From assembly GCA_934717555.1 (NCBI GenBank), contig CAKUYY010000014.1, positions 1 through 29,196 on the forward strand: 29,196 bases of DNA, given 5' to 3'. Positions within the stretch are counted from its first letter, which is position 1; each line of letters begins with the position of its first letter. A program made the translations under genes and the position numbers. The DNA comes from an uncultured Clostridium sp. Lineage in GTDB: Bacteria; Bacillota; Clostridia; Oscillospirales; Acutalibacteraceae. The notes beneath the pieces were generated by a model. That model was not told where the DNA came from, searched no databases, and saw only the letters and a list, made by a program, of their open reading frames with translations. This document shows, piece by piece, positions 16,000 through 24,786 of the stretch.

Positions 16000-18249
16000 A
16001 TGGCGAAAGGGACCACTGTAAGAATGTGGAGGAGATCGCTGATCGTCCTGATCGGTTTGATCGTTGTCGGATTTGGAGTTATAGCGGTTCGGCTGGTTCG
16101 ATTACAGCTGATTGACGGCCAGTTTTTGCAGGAAAAGGCCATTGCCCAGCAGCTGGCAGATACTAAGATCAACGCAAAAAGAGGCAGTATTCTGGATCGC
16201 AACGGAGAACCGTTGGCAGAAAGCGCTTCTGTCTGGACAGTGGTGCTGGAGCCCATTTATTTAAAAGACGACGGAGTTCGGGCGGAGGTGGCCAAAGGGC
16301 TGTCTGAAATCTTAGAAATGGAAGAATCAGTTCTGTTAGAAAAGGCTAACAATACCAAATCCTATCATACCATTGTCAAACGGAAAGTAGAAAGTGAAAT
16401 CAAGGATCAGATTGTTTCTTTCAAAGCGGAGCATGAAATCACCGCCGGGATCCGGCTTATCGAAGATTATCAGCGCTATTATCCGAATGATAACAACTTG
16501 GCGGCGGTAGTGCTGGGGTTTACCGGGGCTGATAGCCAGGGGCTTTCCGGTTTGGAAAAACAATATGATGAAGAACTGACCGGGGAGCCCGGAAAACTGG
16601 TGACCGCGAAGAATGCCCAGGGTACAGATATGCCATATGATTATGAGCAAATGGAACCCGCTCAGAGCGGACATCATATCAAATTATCTCTGGATAAATT
16701 TGTGCAGTATTCTTTGGAAAGACATTTGGAAGAAGGCATTCAGACCAACCAGGTAAAACAGAGGGCAACTGCTATTGTTATGGACGTCAACACTGGAGCT
16801 ATTTTGGGTATGGCGGTCAAAGAGGATTTTGATCCCAATGACCCCTTTACCATTACAGATGAAGTAAAAGCAGCGGAGATTGAGACACTGCCAGAAGAGG
16901 AACGGGCAGCCGCCCGTACAGAAGTGCTGGGGGAACAGTGGAGGAATAAAGCGGTATCTGATAACTATTACCCAGGATCTGTTTTTAAAATTGTTACATC
17001 GGCAATGGGTCTAGAGGAACATGTCATAACAGAACAGACTACCTTTGACTGTCCCGGATACTTTATGCAAAGCGGGAGGAAGATAAAATGCCACAAGACC
17101 ACCGGTCACGGCCACCAAACCTTTTTACAGGCGCTGTGTAATTCCTGTAATCCAGCATTTGGAAAGCTGGGGGCCATGGTAGGAAAAGAAAAGTTTTATG
17201 AATATTTCTGTGCGTTTGGTTTTCAGAAACGGACGGGAATTGACCTTCCTGGAGAAGCAAAAGGGCAGTTTTTTAATGCTGGAGGTGAGGTCGGCGGTAT
17301 GACCGACTTGGATCTGGCGATTGGTTCTTTTGGGCAAGGTTTGACAGTCACCCCCATTCAGATGCTCACCGCTGTAGCCGCAGTGGCCAATGGAGGAAAC
17401 CTGGTGCAACCCCATTTGATGGAAGAGATAATAGATGATGAAGGGACAGTGATCAAAACCGCCGATACTACGGTAAAACATCGGGTTATTTCAGAGGAAA
17501 CATCCCAGCTGCTATGTGAATACCTTCGGATCAATGCGGTAGAGGGTTCTGGCAAAAACGGATATATTCCCGGCTACCGTATCGCAGGAAAAACTGGGAC
17601 ATCAGAAAAAATAGGGCAGAGTATGCAGGAAGGTGTAAAGGACTATATCTCATCTTTCTGTGGGTTTGCGCCGGCAGATGATCCTCAAGTGGCAATGCTG
17701 GTGTTTTACGATACCCCCAAAGGGGACAGTTATTATGGAAGTTATGTAGCGGCGCCTACGTTCCGGAGTGTGATGGAGGACATATTGCCATATCTGGGCG
17801 TAGAGCGTAAGTTTAACGAATCAGAACTGGAGGAACAGGATACTGTAACTCCCGATATTACAGGGATTTCTTTATCGGAAGCCAAGAGTGCCCTGGAACA
17901 AGCGGGGCTGACATATCAGGTTTATGGGCCTTCTGAAGGAAACCAGACGGTGCTCTCCCAAATTCCAGAACAAGGAAAATCCATTCCCAAAGAGGGAAAA
18001 GTGGTACTCTTTACGGATACACAGTCTGTTTCGTCTACAGTAGCGGTTCCCAAATTAACGCAGTTATCCATGGCGCAGGCCAATGAGACAGCGGTCAATG
18101 CAGGAATCAACATCAAAATATCAGGGGCATGGAACCCAGCGGAAGGAGAGATAGTGGTTTCCGTATCTCAAAGTATTCAGGAGGGCGAGCAGGTAAGTCC
18201 AGGCACAGTAGTAGAGGTGGAATTTGTTACCCAGGATCACATTGAGTAA
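16000..18249 (+). CDS. Class B penicillin-binding protein with two PASTA domains (PBP2B/SpoVD type), copy 2
   Basis: A 749-residue paralogue of the preceding gene. It has the same anchor, dimerisation domain and transpeptidase motifs at the same residue numbers: SVFK at 327-330, SCN at 382-384 and KTG at 531-533. Two C-terminal PASTA repeats follow. Blocks compared by eye are 16/20 (61-80), 15/20 (381-400) and 18/20 (441-460) identical to copy 1. The first difference in length is a short insertion after KTGTSEK. I use the ATG at 16000 with AAGGGGAGG upstream; the frame is open to 15943, but that extension is not like copy 1. By position this would be the SpoVD slot, yet SpoVD of Bacillus has one PASTA repeat, so the sporulation role is uncertain. 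Confidence 0.93.
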   Translation: MAKGTTVRMWRRSLIVLIGLIVVGFGVIAVRLVRLQLIDGQFLQEKAIAQQLADTKINAKRGSILDRNGEPLAESASVWTVVLEPIYLKDDGVRAEVAKGLSEILEMEESVLLEKANNTKSYHTIVKRKVESEIKDQIVSFKAEHEITAGIRLIEDYQRYYPNDNNLAAVVLGFTGADSQGLSGLEKQYDEELTGEPGKLVTAKNAQGTDMPYDYEQMEPAQSGHHIKLSLDKFVQYSLERHLEEGIQTNQVKQRATAIVMDVNTGAILGMAVKEDFDPNDPFTITDEVKAAEIETLPEEERAAARTEVLGEQWRNKAVSDNYYPGSVFKIVTSAMGLEEHVITEQTTFDCPGYFMQSGRKIKCHKTTGHGHQTFLQALCNSCNPAFGKLGAMVGKEKFYEYFCAFGFQKRTGIDLPGEAKGQFFNAGGEVGGMTDLDLAIGSFGQGLTVTPIQMLTAVAAVANGGNLVQPHLMEEIIDDEGTVIKTADTTVKHRVISEETSQLLCEYLRINAVEGSGKNGYIPGYRIAGKTGTSEKIGQSMQEGVKDYISSFCGFAPADDPQVAMLVFYDTPKGDSYYGSYVAAPTFRSVMEDILPYLGVERKFNESELEEQDTVTPDITGISLSEAKSALEQAGLTYQVYGPSEGNQTVLSQIPEQGKSIPKEGKVVLFTDTQSVSSTVAVPKLTQLSMAQANETAVNAGINIKISGAWNPAEGEIVVSVSQSIQEGEQVSPGTVVEVEFVTQDHIE

Positions 18250-18391
18250 GAAAGATATCTGAAAACTTTTCTTCGGGAAAGGATGGGGCTATGAAAGAGA
18301 AAAAAGAAATAAACCTGAGACTTTATACATAGGATAAAAAGAGAGGACGCCGTATTTGGAGAAAGAAGCAGCACGTACGTCAAAATTTGCA
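18250..18391 (+). other. Spacer between PBP copy 2 and the mraY promoter
   Basis: No convincing gene is seen. A 13-codon frame beginning ATGAAAGAGAAA (near 18291) has only a poor ribosome-binding site. Confidence 0.3.
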
Positions 18392-18420
18392 GTTACAAAT
18401 GTAAATGTGTGTGCTATAAT
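18392..18420 (+). promoter_or_regulatory. Internal dcw promoter for mraY and downstream genes
   Basis: GTTACA at 18392-18397 (four of six consensus), a 17-bp spacer and TATAAT at 18415-18420 preceded by TGC, an extended -10. Transcription would begin near 18427. Confidence 0.75.
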
Positions 18421-18428
18421 TTTCTTGT

Positions 18429-18485
18429 TGTGCGGCGCACACAGTAAAGAAAAGGACGGCCGGAATGACGGGCCGTATCATTTTT
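18429..18485 (+). promoter_or_regulatory. mraY leader: operator-like palindrome and attenuator-like hairpin
   Basis: A perfect 13-bp palindrome TGTGCGGCGCACA (18429-18441) lies right at the expected transcript start. It is followed by a G+C-rich stem ACGGCC (18456-18461)/GGCCGT (18471-18476) and ATCATTTTT, which looks like an intrinsic terminator placed 20 nt before the mraY ribosome-binding site. Confidence 0.6.
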
Positions 18486-18501
18486 GAGAGGTGGCAAAAT
18501 A

Positions 18502-19521
18502 ATGAACGGTTTTTGGGCACAAATAGTAGCGGTGGTGATTGCGTTTACCATTACGGCAATTCTGGGGAAATGGCTGATTCCTTTTCTCCATAAATTAAAA
18601 TATGGGCAGACGATACTGGATGTGGGGCCTTCTTGGCATAAGAAGAAGCAGGGGACTCCCACCATGGGCGGCATCATGTTTATCATAGGGATTTTTGTAG
18701 CAGTTGTCATTTGTGTGCCCTGCTATTATGCGCTTTCCATTGAGCCAGGCGATTCTCTCTCCAACTATCAGCCAATCCTCACAAAAGTGTTGGGAGGATT
18801 GGCTATGGCGGTATGTTATGGGGTGGTTGGATTTTTTGACGATTATATTAAGGTAGTGAAAAAACGCAACCTGGGGTTGACAGCCCGTCAGAAACTGGTT
18901 TTGCAGTTCCTGGTGGCTGCTGCTTACTTAGCTGCCGTTTATTTTGGGGGAGGGGACTCCTATACCTGGATTCCTTTTGTGGGATATATCGATTTGGGAA
19001 TCTGGTATTATCCAATTGCGGCGATTTTGATCGTGGGTATCGTCAATGCGGTAAATCTTACCGATGGAATTGATGGTTTGGATGCATCAATTACTTTCTT
19101 TGTGGGAATATTCTTTATGATAATTGCAGGTTATGTGTCTGTTCTGGGCGTTGGAATTTCGGGGGCCGCCCTGGCAGGCGCTTGTCTGGGATTTTTGATC
19201 TGGAACATGAACCCTGCAAAAGTATTTATGGGGGATACCGGTTCCCTGTTTTTGGGGGGGATGGTGTGCGCACTTGCCTTTGCTTTAGATATGCCGATTC
19301 TTCTCATTCCCTTGGGAATTGTTTATCTCATGGAAATGTTTTCCGTTATGCTGCAAGTTACTTATTTCAAAATTTCCCATGGAAAACGGCTGTTTAAAAT
19401 GAGCCCAATTCACCATCATTTTGAAATGTGCGGATGGGGAGAACGGAAAATTTGTACAGTATTCAGTGCTATTACCATTGTAGGAGGGCTCATTGCTTTA
19501 TTGTTGGTGTTTTTTGGATAA
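18502..19521 (+). CDS. mraY: Phospho-N-acetylmuramoyl-pentapeptide transferase MraY
   Basis: A 339-residue, about ten-helix membrane enzyme that transfers phospho-MurNAc-pentapeptide to undecaprenyl phosphate, making lipid I. Conserved elements are the early GTPTMGGIMF, the aspartate pair in GFFDDYIKVVKKRNLGL (D113-D114), NAVNLTDGIDGLD (catalytic Asp and Mg2+ site), MGDTGSLFLGG and the histidine motif PIHHHFE. The start is the ATG at 18502 (MNGFWAQIV) with GAGAGGTGG upstream; the frame is open from a TTG at 18484 that lies on the hairpin. murD, which follows mraY in Bacillus, is not here; ftsW follows directly. Confidence 0.97.
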   Translation: MNGFWAQIVAVVIAFTITAILGKWLIPFLHKLKYGQTILDVGPSWHKKKQGTPTMGGIMFIIGIFVAVVICVPCYYALSIEPGDSLSNYQPILTKVLGGLAMAVCYGVVGFFDDYIKVVKKRNLGLTARQKLVLQFLVAAAYLAAVYFGGGDSYTWIPFVGYIDLGIWYYPIAAILIVGIVNAVNLTDGIDGLDASITFFVGIFFMIIAGYVSVLGVGISGAALAGACLGFLIWNMNPAKVFMGDTGSLFLGGMVCALAFALDMPILLIPLGIVYLMEMFSVMLQVTYFKISHGKRLFKMSPIHHHFEMCGWGERKICTVFSAITIVGGLIALLLVFFG

Positions 19522-19593
19522 TTTTATAGGATATCAAACGCAACAGCTTTTATAAACTTTCTATTTAAAATAGAGCGGAAAGGAGCGGAAGAT

Positions 19594-20958
19594 GTGAAAA
19601 GAAACGAGAAAAATAGAGCAACCTATCATCCGAGCAATCAAAGGCATGCTCCAAAACGCTCATCCTCCCGTCAGACCCCTGTACATTCTAGAGGGGTGGG
19701 AGAAATTCCGGAGGCTTCCCTGCATCGGGAGGAACGGTATGCTCCCCCAAAGCCGGAGAAGAAAAAGAAAGAAAGGGTAAAAGAGAGGCGCTCTCTGCTC
19801 CACCCAGGAAAACGGGCGGTGAAGAAAAGGTTTAAGCTTTTTTCCATCCGTTCCGGAATGGATATGCCGTTTCTGATTCTGGTATTGATCCTATTAGGAA
19901 TCGGGTTAGTGATGCTGTATTCCGCTAGTTATCCCAATGCCTATTATCTAAAAGAGGACAGTGGCTTTTTTATCAAAAAGCAGTTATTATATGCGGTTGT
20001 GGGAATTGTACTGATGTTAGCGCTTTCCTATTTTGATTACCATCACTTTCATAAATTGGCTGTGCCGATTCTTCTGGTTTCCTATGCCCTGCTAGTCGTG
20101 GTTATGATTATGCCTCCTATTAATCAGGTGCACCGCTGGGTACAAATCGGCAGTTTTAGTTTTCAGGCGTCAGAAATTACAAAGTTTGCCATTGTTTTAA
20201 TTTTTGCCCATTGGATTTCCATTAATTTTAATAAGATGGAAACTTTCCGTTATGGAATTTTACCGTATATCTTGGTACTTGGCTCTACCTGCGCCCTGCT
20301 GATTATGGAGCCCCATCTGTCTGGTACCATCATCGTGGTGCTGCTGGCGGCGGGAATGTTATTTATTGGAGGAATCAAGCTCCGTTGGTTTGCCGGAGCC
20401 ATTGGAATTGCAGGGGGAGCGATTGCCTATATTCTTTTATTTACTGATAAACTCACCTATGCCAACGAACGAATTCAGGGATGGCTAGATCCGCTTACCT
20501 ATACCACTGAACAGATGTGGCAGGATACTTGGCAGACTAGAAATTCCCTGTATGCCATTGGTTCCGGCGGGCTATTGGGGCAGGGGCTTGGACAGTCCAG
20601 GCAGAAGTATCTTTATTTACCAGAACCACAGAACGATTTCATTTTTGCGGTAGTGTGTGAGGAACTAGGGCTCATTGGCGCTTTGATTATTCTTCTGCTG
20701 TTTGCCTTGCTGGTATGGAGAGGGATTACTGTTTCCATGCGCGCTAAGGATAAATTTGGCAGTTTGCTGGGAATTGGATTATCCGCCCAGGTAGGATTAC
20801 AGGTATTATTGAATGTGGCGGTTGTCACCAACAGTATCCCCAATACCGGGATTAGCCTTCCATTTTTCAGTGATGGAGGAACGTCGCTTATTATGCTGTT
20901 GGCACAGATGGGGATCGTCCTTTCTATTTCACGAACAGCCAGTTTGGAAAAGACATAG
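19594..20958 (+). CDS. ftsW: SEDS-family lipid II polymerase FtsW (SpoVE type)
   Basis: A 454-residue SEDS glycosyltransferase that polymerises lipid II at the septum with a class B PBP. The first about 88 residues are an unusual hydrophilic, strongly basic extension (KPEKKKKERVKERR in it), followed by ten or so membrane helices from FLILVLILLGIGLVMLYSAS. Family motifs include the APIS-like stretch SFQASEITKFA, QNDFIFAVVCEELGLIG and the signature NTGISLPFFSDGGTSL. Typical FtsW proteins are about 370-420 residues, so the excess is N-terminal. GTG at 19594 follows AAAGGAG. It could equally be SpoVE; position between mraY and murG fits both. Confidence 0.93.
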   Translation: MKRNEKNRATYHPSNQRHAPKRSSSRQTPVHSRGVGEIPEASLHREERYAPPKPEKKKKERVKERRSLLHPGKRAVKKRFKLFSIRSGMDMPFLILVLILLGIGLVMLYSASYPNAYYLKEDSGFFIKKQLLYAVVGIVLMLALSYFDYHHFHKLAVPILLVSYALLVVVMIMPPINQVHRWVQIGSFSFQASEITKFAIVLIFAHWISINFNKMETFRYGILPYILVLGSTCALLIMEPHLSGTIIVVLLAAGMLFIGGIKLRWFAGAIGIAGGAIAYILLFTDKLTYANERIQGWLDPLTYTTEQMWQDTWQTRNSLYAIGSGGLLGQGLGQSRQKYLYLPEPQNDFIFAVVCEELGLIGALIILLLFALLVWRGITVSMRAKDKFGSLLGIGLSAQVGLQVLLNVAVVTNSIPNTGISLPFFSDGGTSLIMLLAQMGIVLSISRTASLEKT

Positions 20959-21100
20959 CTGGGAAAAGAATTTTGAGAAATATTTTGTAGTTTATTTCCC
21001 CTGACGAATAGAGAGATGGTAAGAGCCAAAGAAAATAAATCCTGTGTTTTTGGTGAAAAAGTATAGAGAGCTTTTCTAGGGAAAGGAGCGCGATGCTAAT

Positions 21101-22222
21101 ATGAAGATTTTGCTTGCCGGAGGGGGAACCGCTGGACATATCAATCCGGCCCTGGCAATTGCAGGTACGGTGCGGCAGCATAATCCAGAGGCGGAACTGC
21201 TGTATGTGGGGAATAAAGGAGGAATGGAGGAACGGCTGGTTTCAGAAGCCGGCTATCCTTTTGAGCCTATCACCATTGCGGGATTTCAGCGCAAAATTTC
21301 CTTAAAAAATTTGGCTAAAAATATTCATACCGTAGGTTTGTTGATTGCCGCTAATGGACAATCCAAACGGATTATCAAGGATTTTAAGCCGGATGTTTGC
21401 GTGGGTACAGGAGGTTATGTGAGCGGTCCTATTTTGCGCGCGGCAGCCAAAATGGGAATTCCTATCTTGATCCATGAGCAGAATGCTTTTCCGGGAATGA
21501 CTACAAAAATGCTTTCTAAATATGCCCAAAAAGTGATGTTGGCGGTAGAGGATGCCCAAAAATATTTGGATCCTTCCTGTCCCATTGTAGTGACGGGGAA
21601 CCCAGTCCGTCCGGCTATTTTATCCGCCCAAAGGGAAACTGCCAGAAAAAAGTTGGGGCTCGATAGCCGTCCTGTCATTTTGTCCTTTGGGGGAAGCCTG
21701 GGAGCTCGTAAGATCAATGAAGCGGTAGCGGATCTCATCGCTTGGAGCAGTAAGGATGACAGATACCAGCATATTCACGCCTATGGCCAATATGGAAGCT
21801 GGTTTCCAGAATTGCTTATGGAAAAAGGGGTAGATCTGAAAAAACATGCAAATTTGGATATCAGGGAATACATCAAGGATATGCCCGATTGCCTGGCTGC
21901 CGCGGATCTGGTAATCTGCCGGGCGGGGGCTATTACATTAAGTGAACTACAAGCCCAGGGTAGGGCTTCTATTTTGATTCCCTCCCCCAATGTAGCGGAA
22001 AATCATCAGTACCATAACGCAATGGCTTTGGTGCGTCGGAAGGCCGCCGCAATTTTAGAAGAAAAAGATCTTACAGGAAGCGCTTTGATTGAAATGGTAC
22101 AGAAAATGGCATCCGATTCCAAAACGTTGGAAATTTATCAGGCCAATGCGCGTAAAATGGCAATTCTCGACGCAAATGAAAGGATATACTCAATCATACG
22201 AGAGCTTTTTTCCCAGAAATAG
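21101..22222 (+). CDS. murG: UDP-N-acetylglucosamine:lipid I N-acetylglucosaminyltransferase MurG
   Basis: A 373-residue GT-B glycosyltransferase of the inner membrane face, which adds GlcNAc to lipid I to make lipid II. It starts MKILLAGGGTAGHINPALAIA (glycine-rich loop 1). The second glycine-rich loop is VCVGTGGYVSGP. The C-terminal UDP-GlcNAc-binding domain has SFGGSLGARKINEAV and LVICRAGAITLSELQAQGRASILIPSP. The length is normal. The ATG at 21101 has AAAGGAG about 13 nt upstream, a rather long spacing. It lies between ftsW and murA, as expected in this cluster. Confidence 0.97.
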   Translation: MKILLAGGGTAGHINPALAIAGTVRQHNPEAELLYVGNKGGMEERLVSEAGYPFEPITIAGFQRKISLKNLAKNIHTVGLLIAANGQSKRIIKDFKPDVCVGTGGYVSGPILRAAAKMGIPILIHEQNAFPGMTTKMLSKYAQKVMLAVEDAQKYLDPSCPIVVTGNPVRPAILSAQRETARKKLGLDSRPVILSFGGSLGARKINEAVADLIAWSSKDDRYQHIHAYGQYGSWFPELLMEKGVDLKKHANLDIREYIKDMPDCLAAADLVICRAGAITLSELQAQGRASILIPSPNVAENHQYHNAMALVRRKAAAILEEKDLTGSALIEMVQKMASDSKTLEIYQANARKMAILDANERIYSIIRELFSQK

Positions 22223-22263
22223 CTGATTCCTATTTCACCACTCCAGCATCCTTCGCATAGTAT

Positions 22264-22311
22264 AGCAAACAAGAATGTTTCCTGGGATACAAGGATGAAG
22301 GGGTGTTTGCT
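22264..22311 (+). promoter_or_regulatory. RNA stem enclosing the murA ribosome-binding site
   Basis: AGCAAACA (22264-22271) is perfectly complementary to TGTTTGCT (22304-22311), which directly precedes the murA GTG start. The Shine-Dalgarno AAGGGG (22298-22303) lies inside the loop, next to the stem base. A nested pair CATCCTT (22247-22253)/AAGGATG (22291-22297) competes with it. The arrangement could control murA translation. Confidence 0.5.
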
Positions 22312-23565
22312 GTGTCAAAGCTGATTATTGAGGGCGGCCATAAACTGGAGGGGGAACTTCCAATTCATGGGGCAAAGAACAGTGCGCTGCCTGTTTTGGC
22401 GGCCACCTTATTGTGCAAAGGACAGAGTACCATACATAACTGCCCTGGATTATCGGATGTAGATTCCTCCATCCGGATTTTGCGCCATTTGGGTTGTAAG
22501 ATCGATCGGGAAGGATCCACGCTAACGGTGGATTCCCGCTGTATCAGTACCTGTGACATTCCAGATGATTTGATGCGTGAAATGAGGTCTTCTATTGTAT
22601 TTTTGGGAGCTATCGTTTCCCGTATGGGATGCGCGAAGCTCTCTTTCCCTGGAGGATGTGAGTTAGGCCCCCGGCCGATTGATTTGCATTTAAAAGCATT
22701 GCGGGAGATGGGATTATATATTGACGAATCTCACGGATATCTGGATTGTAAAGTGGAGGGGAAGTTGAAAGGAACCAATATTGCGCTTTCCTTTCCCAGT
22801 GTGGGGGCTACAGAAAATATTCTGTTAGCGGCCGTGGTGGCAGATGGTGTGACAGTGCTTACCAATGCTGCCCGGGAACCGGAGATCGTGGACTTGGCGT
22901 GTTACCTAAACGCCTGTGGTGGAAAGATTACAGGGGCAGGCGAAGGGATGATTACAATAAAAGGGGTAGAAGAACTTCACGGGGCGGAGCATACAGTCAT
23001 TCCAGATCGCATCGCGGCTATTTCATTTATGACAGCGGCAGCTGTCACAAGCAGTGAAATTACGATAAAAGATATAGAAAAAGAGCATTTGGGCCAGGTA
23101 ATTCCCATGTTTGAGGAGGCAGGGTGCCGGATATATTGCCATGACCGCCAGTTAGAGCTGCGTGCTCCGGAAAGGTTGCGTCCCATCAAGATGGTGAGGA
23201 CAATGCCTTACCCTGGTTTTCCTACTGACGCCCAGGCGCCGATGATGACTATGGCCACATTGGCCAAAGGAACCAGCGTGTTTGTGGAAAATATCTTTGA
23301 AAGTCGCTATAAACATGTGGGGGAACTGCTCCGTATGGGGGCCAACATTAAAGTAGAAGGAAAAGTAGCGGTGGTGGAAGGCGTCCAGGGACTTTATGGA
23401 GCTCAAGTGGAGGCACCGGATTTAAGAGGAGGGGCTGCCCTGGCGGTTGCTGGATTAGCGGCGGAAGGAATTACACAGCTTGAAGGACTTCATCATATTG
23501 ACCGAGGATATGAAAGCCTGGAAAAAAGCTTATGTTCCCTTGGCGCAAAGGTAAAAAGGATTTGA
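22312..23565 (+). CDS. murA: UDP-N-acetylglucosamine 1-carboxyvinyltransferase MurA
   Basis: A 417-residue MurA, which transfers enolpyruvate from PEP to UDP-GlcNAc, the first committed step of peptidoglycan synthesis. From the GTG at 22312 (MSKLIIEGGHKLEGELPIHG) the catalytic residues fall near E. coli numbering: K22-N23 in GAKNSALP and C116 in FPGGCELGPRPIDLHL. That cysteine is the fosfomycin target, so the enzyme is of the drug-sensitive type. Other motifs are PSVGATENILLAA and MPYPGFPTDAQAPMM. The alternative GTG at 22303 lies on the ribosome-binding site. In Bacillus the slot between murG and divIB is taken by murB, so murA here is a lineage variant. Confidence 0.96.
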   Translation: MSKLIIEGGHKLEGELPIHGAKNSALPVLAATLLCKGQSTIHNCPGLSDVDSSIRILRHLGCKIDREGSTLTVDSRCISTCDIPDDLMREMRSSIVFLGAIVSRMGCAKLSFPGGCELGPRPIDLHLKALREMGLYIDESHGYLDCKVEGKLKGTNIALSFPSVGATENILLAAVVADGVTVLTNAAREPEIVDLACYLNACGGKITGAGEGMITIKGVEELHGAEHTVIPDRIAAISFMTAAAVTSSEITIKDIEKEHLGQVIPMFEEAGCRIYCHDRQLELRAPERLRPIKMVRTMPYPGFPTDAQAPMMTMATLAKGTSVFVENIFESRYKHVGELLRMGANIKVEGKVAVVEGVQGLYGAQVEAPDLRGGAALAVAGLAAEGITQLEGLHHIDRGYESLEKSLCSLGAKVKRI

Positions 23566-23575
23566 GGAAATAGCA

Positions 23576-24472
23576 ATGGATAAGAAAAAAGAAAGAGCAG
23601 AGCAGAAATGGAGGAATACTTCTTATCACAGCAGGAGATCTCCAGTAAGAAGAAACGCCCGACGCCGAAAAATTCGTCTATGGGCTCTCTATTTCCTGAT
23701 GACAATCTGTATTTTGTGTATAGGGATCGCTTTATCCCTAACGGTATTATTCAAAATTGATACCGTTGAGGTGGTAGGGGATACCCGCTATGATACAGAC
23801 CAAATCATTGCTTTAAGCGGCATTGAAAAAGGACAGAACCTATTTTTGTGTAAGACGCAAGAGGGAAGCAATGCCATTGAGCATGCCTTGCCTTATATTG
23901 AAACGGCAGATATTACTCGTTCTCTTCCCAGCAAAATTCAGATACATATTACGGAAACAGTCCCGGTAGGGCTGGTAGAATATCAGGGACAATATATCGT
24001 AATCAGTAGTTCCGGGAAAGTTTTGGAGACCACAACCCAGGTTACAGAAGGGCTTCCTATTATTAAGGGACTGGAAATTCAGTCCGCTGAGGTAGGAAGC
24101 GTGATGGAATATCAAGACGATACAGTGAAAGGCATTTTAGAGGATATTACCCAAGCTATTACGACTACGGGAATGCAGGATATCAAAGAGATTGACCTGA
24201 CTTCCCCTACAAATCCAAAGTTGAATTATCAGGACCGCATCCTTATTAAGTTGGGGCAACCCATCGACTTAGTTATCAAGTTGCGCAATGCCATGGTGGC
24301 ATTGCAACCGGAACATATTCAGACATATGAACGGGGAACGTTAGATCTTTCTTTAACCGCAGAGGATGGACGGAGCTTTTTTAATCCAGACTATGTTTCC
24401 GGCGTAAATAGCCAACAGGATCCTTCTTCAAAGGGAGAAGATCAGTCAAATGTGAGTTCAAGCCCTTCTTAA
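23576..24472 (+). CDS. ftsQ: Cell division protein FtsQ/DivIB
   Basis: A 298-residue bitopic division protein. A very basic cytoplasmic tail (SRRSPVRRNARRRK) is followed by one membrane helix (about residues 35-59). A POTRA domain comes next (FKIDTVEVVGDTRYDTDQI to IQIHITETVPVGLVEYQG), then the beta domain, and a low-complexity Ser/Asp-rich C-terminus (SSKGEDQSNVSSSPS). FtsQ/DivIB binds FtsL and FtsB/DivIC and regulates septal synthesis. The ATG at 23576 is 10 nt after the murA stop, with GAGGAA overlapping that stop, so translation is probably coupled. Confidence 0.92.
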   Translation: MDKKKERAEQKWRNTSYHSRRSPVRRNARRRKIRLWALYFLMTICILCIGIALSLTVLFKIDTVEVVGDTRYDTDQIIALSGIEKGQNLFLCKTQEGSNAIEHALPYIETADITRSLPSKIQIHITETVPVGLVEYQGQYIVISSSGKVLETTTQVTEGLPIIKGLEIQSAEVGSVMEYQDDTVKGILEDITQAITTTGMQDIKEIDLTSPTNPKLNYQDRILIKLGQPIDLVIKLRNAMVALQPEHIQTYERGTLDLSLTAEDGRSFFNPDYVSGVNSQQDPSSKGEDQSNVSSSPS

Positions 24473-24786
24473 CGGACAGTTATAGAGCTTTAAAAGAATT
24501 GTTTTAAGACAAAATTAGGCTAGGAAAAAAGAGGTGGATGCGGTTTTGATAAAAAATCCAAGGGATTGTTTTCCATAGGTAAACCTTAGAGGGGATCAAG
24601 ATAATAAATTTGTAAATAAGGGTGTATTTTATCATTATAGGATTGAAATTTATTCTAAAAAGTGCTAAATTATAGTATAAGCATTTTTATAATAAATGGG
24701 GAAAACAGTAGAGTGTAACAAGGGATAGAACCCTATTAGATATGTATAAAAGCATGAAGATGTAAAAAGATGTAGGAGGAAGTAAA
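24473..24786 (+). other. Intergenic region ftsQ-ftsZ
   Basis: About 310 bp, AT-rich, with no gene visible. It holds the possible ftsZ promoter (24643-24671) and another TATAAT at 24688-24693 without a clear -35. No convincing terminator was seen, so readthrough from ftsQ remains possible. Confidence 0.45.
24643..24671 (+). promoter_or_regulatory. Possible ftsZ promoter
   Basis: TTGAAA at 24643-24648, a 17-bp spacer, and TAAATT at 24666-24671 (four of six). A second candidate -10, TATAAT at 24688-24693, has no matching -35. The choice between them cannot be made from sequence alone. Confidence 0.4.

Noticed and set aside
18291..18332. A 13-codon frame (M-K-E-K-K-E...) between PBP copy 2 and mraY as a leader peptide
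   Set aside because: It lies upstream of the mraY promoter, has a poor ribosome-binding site, and has no notable codon pattern.
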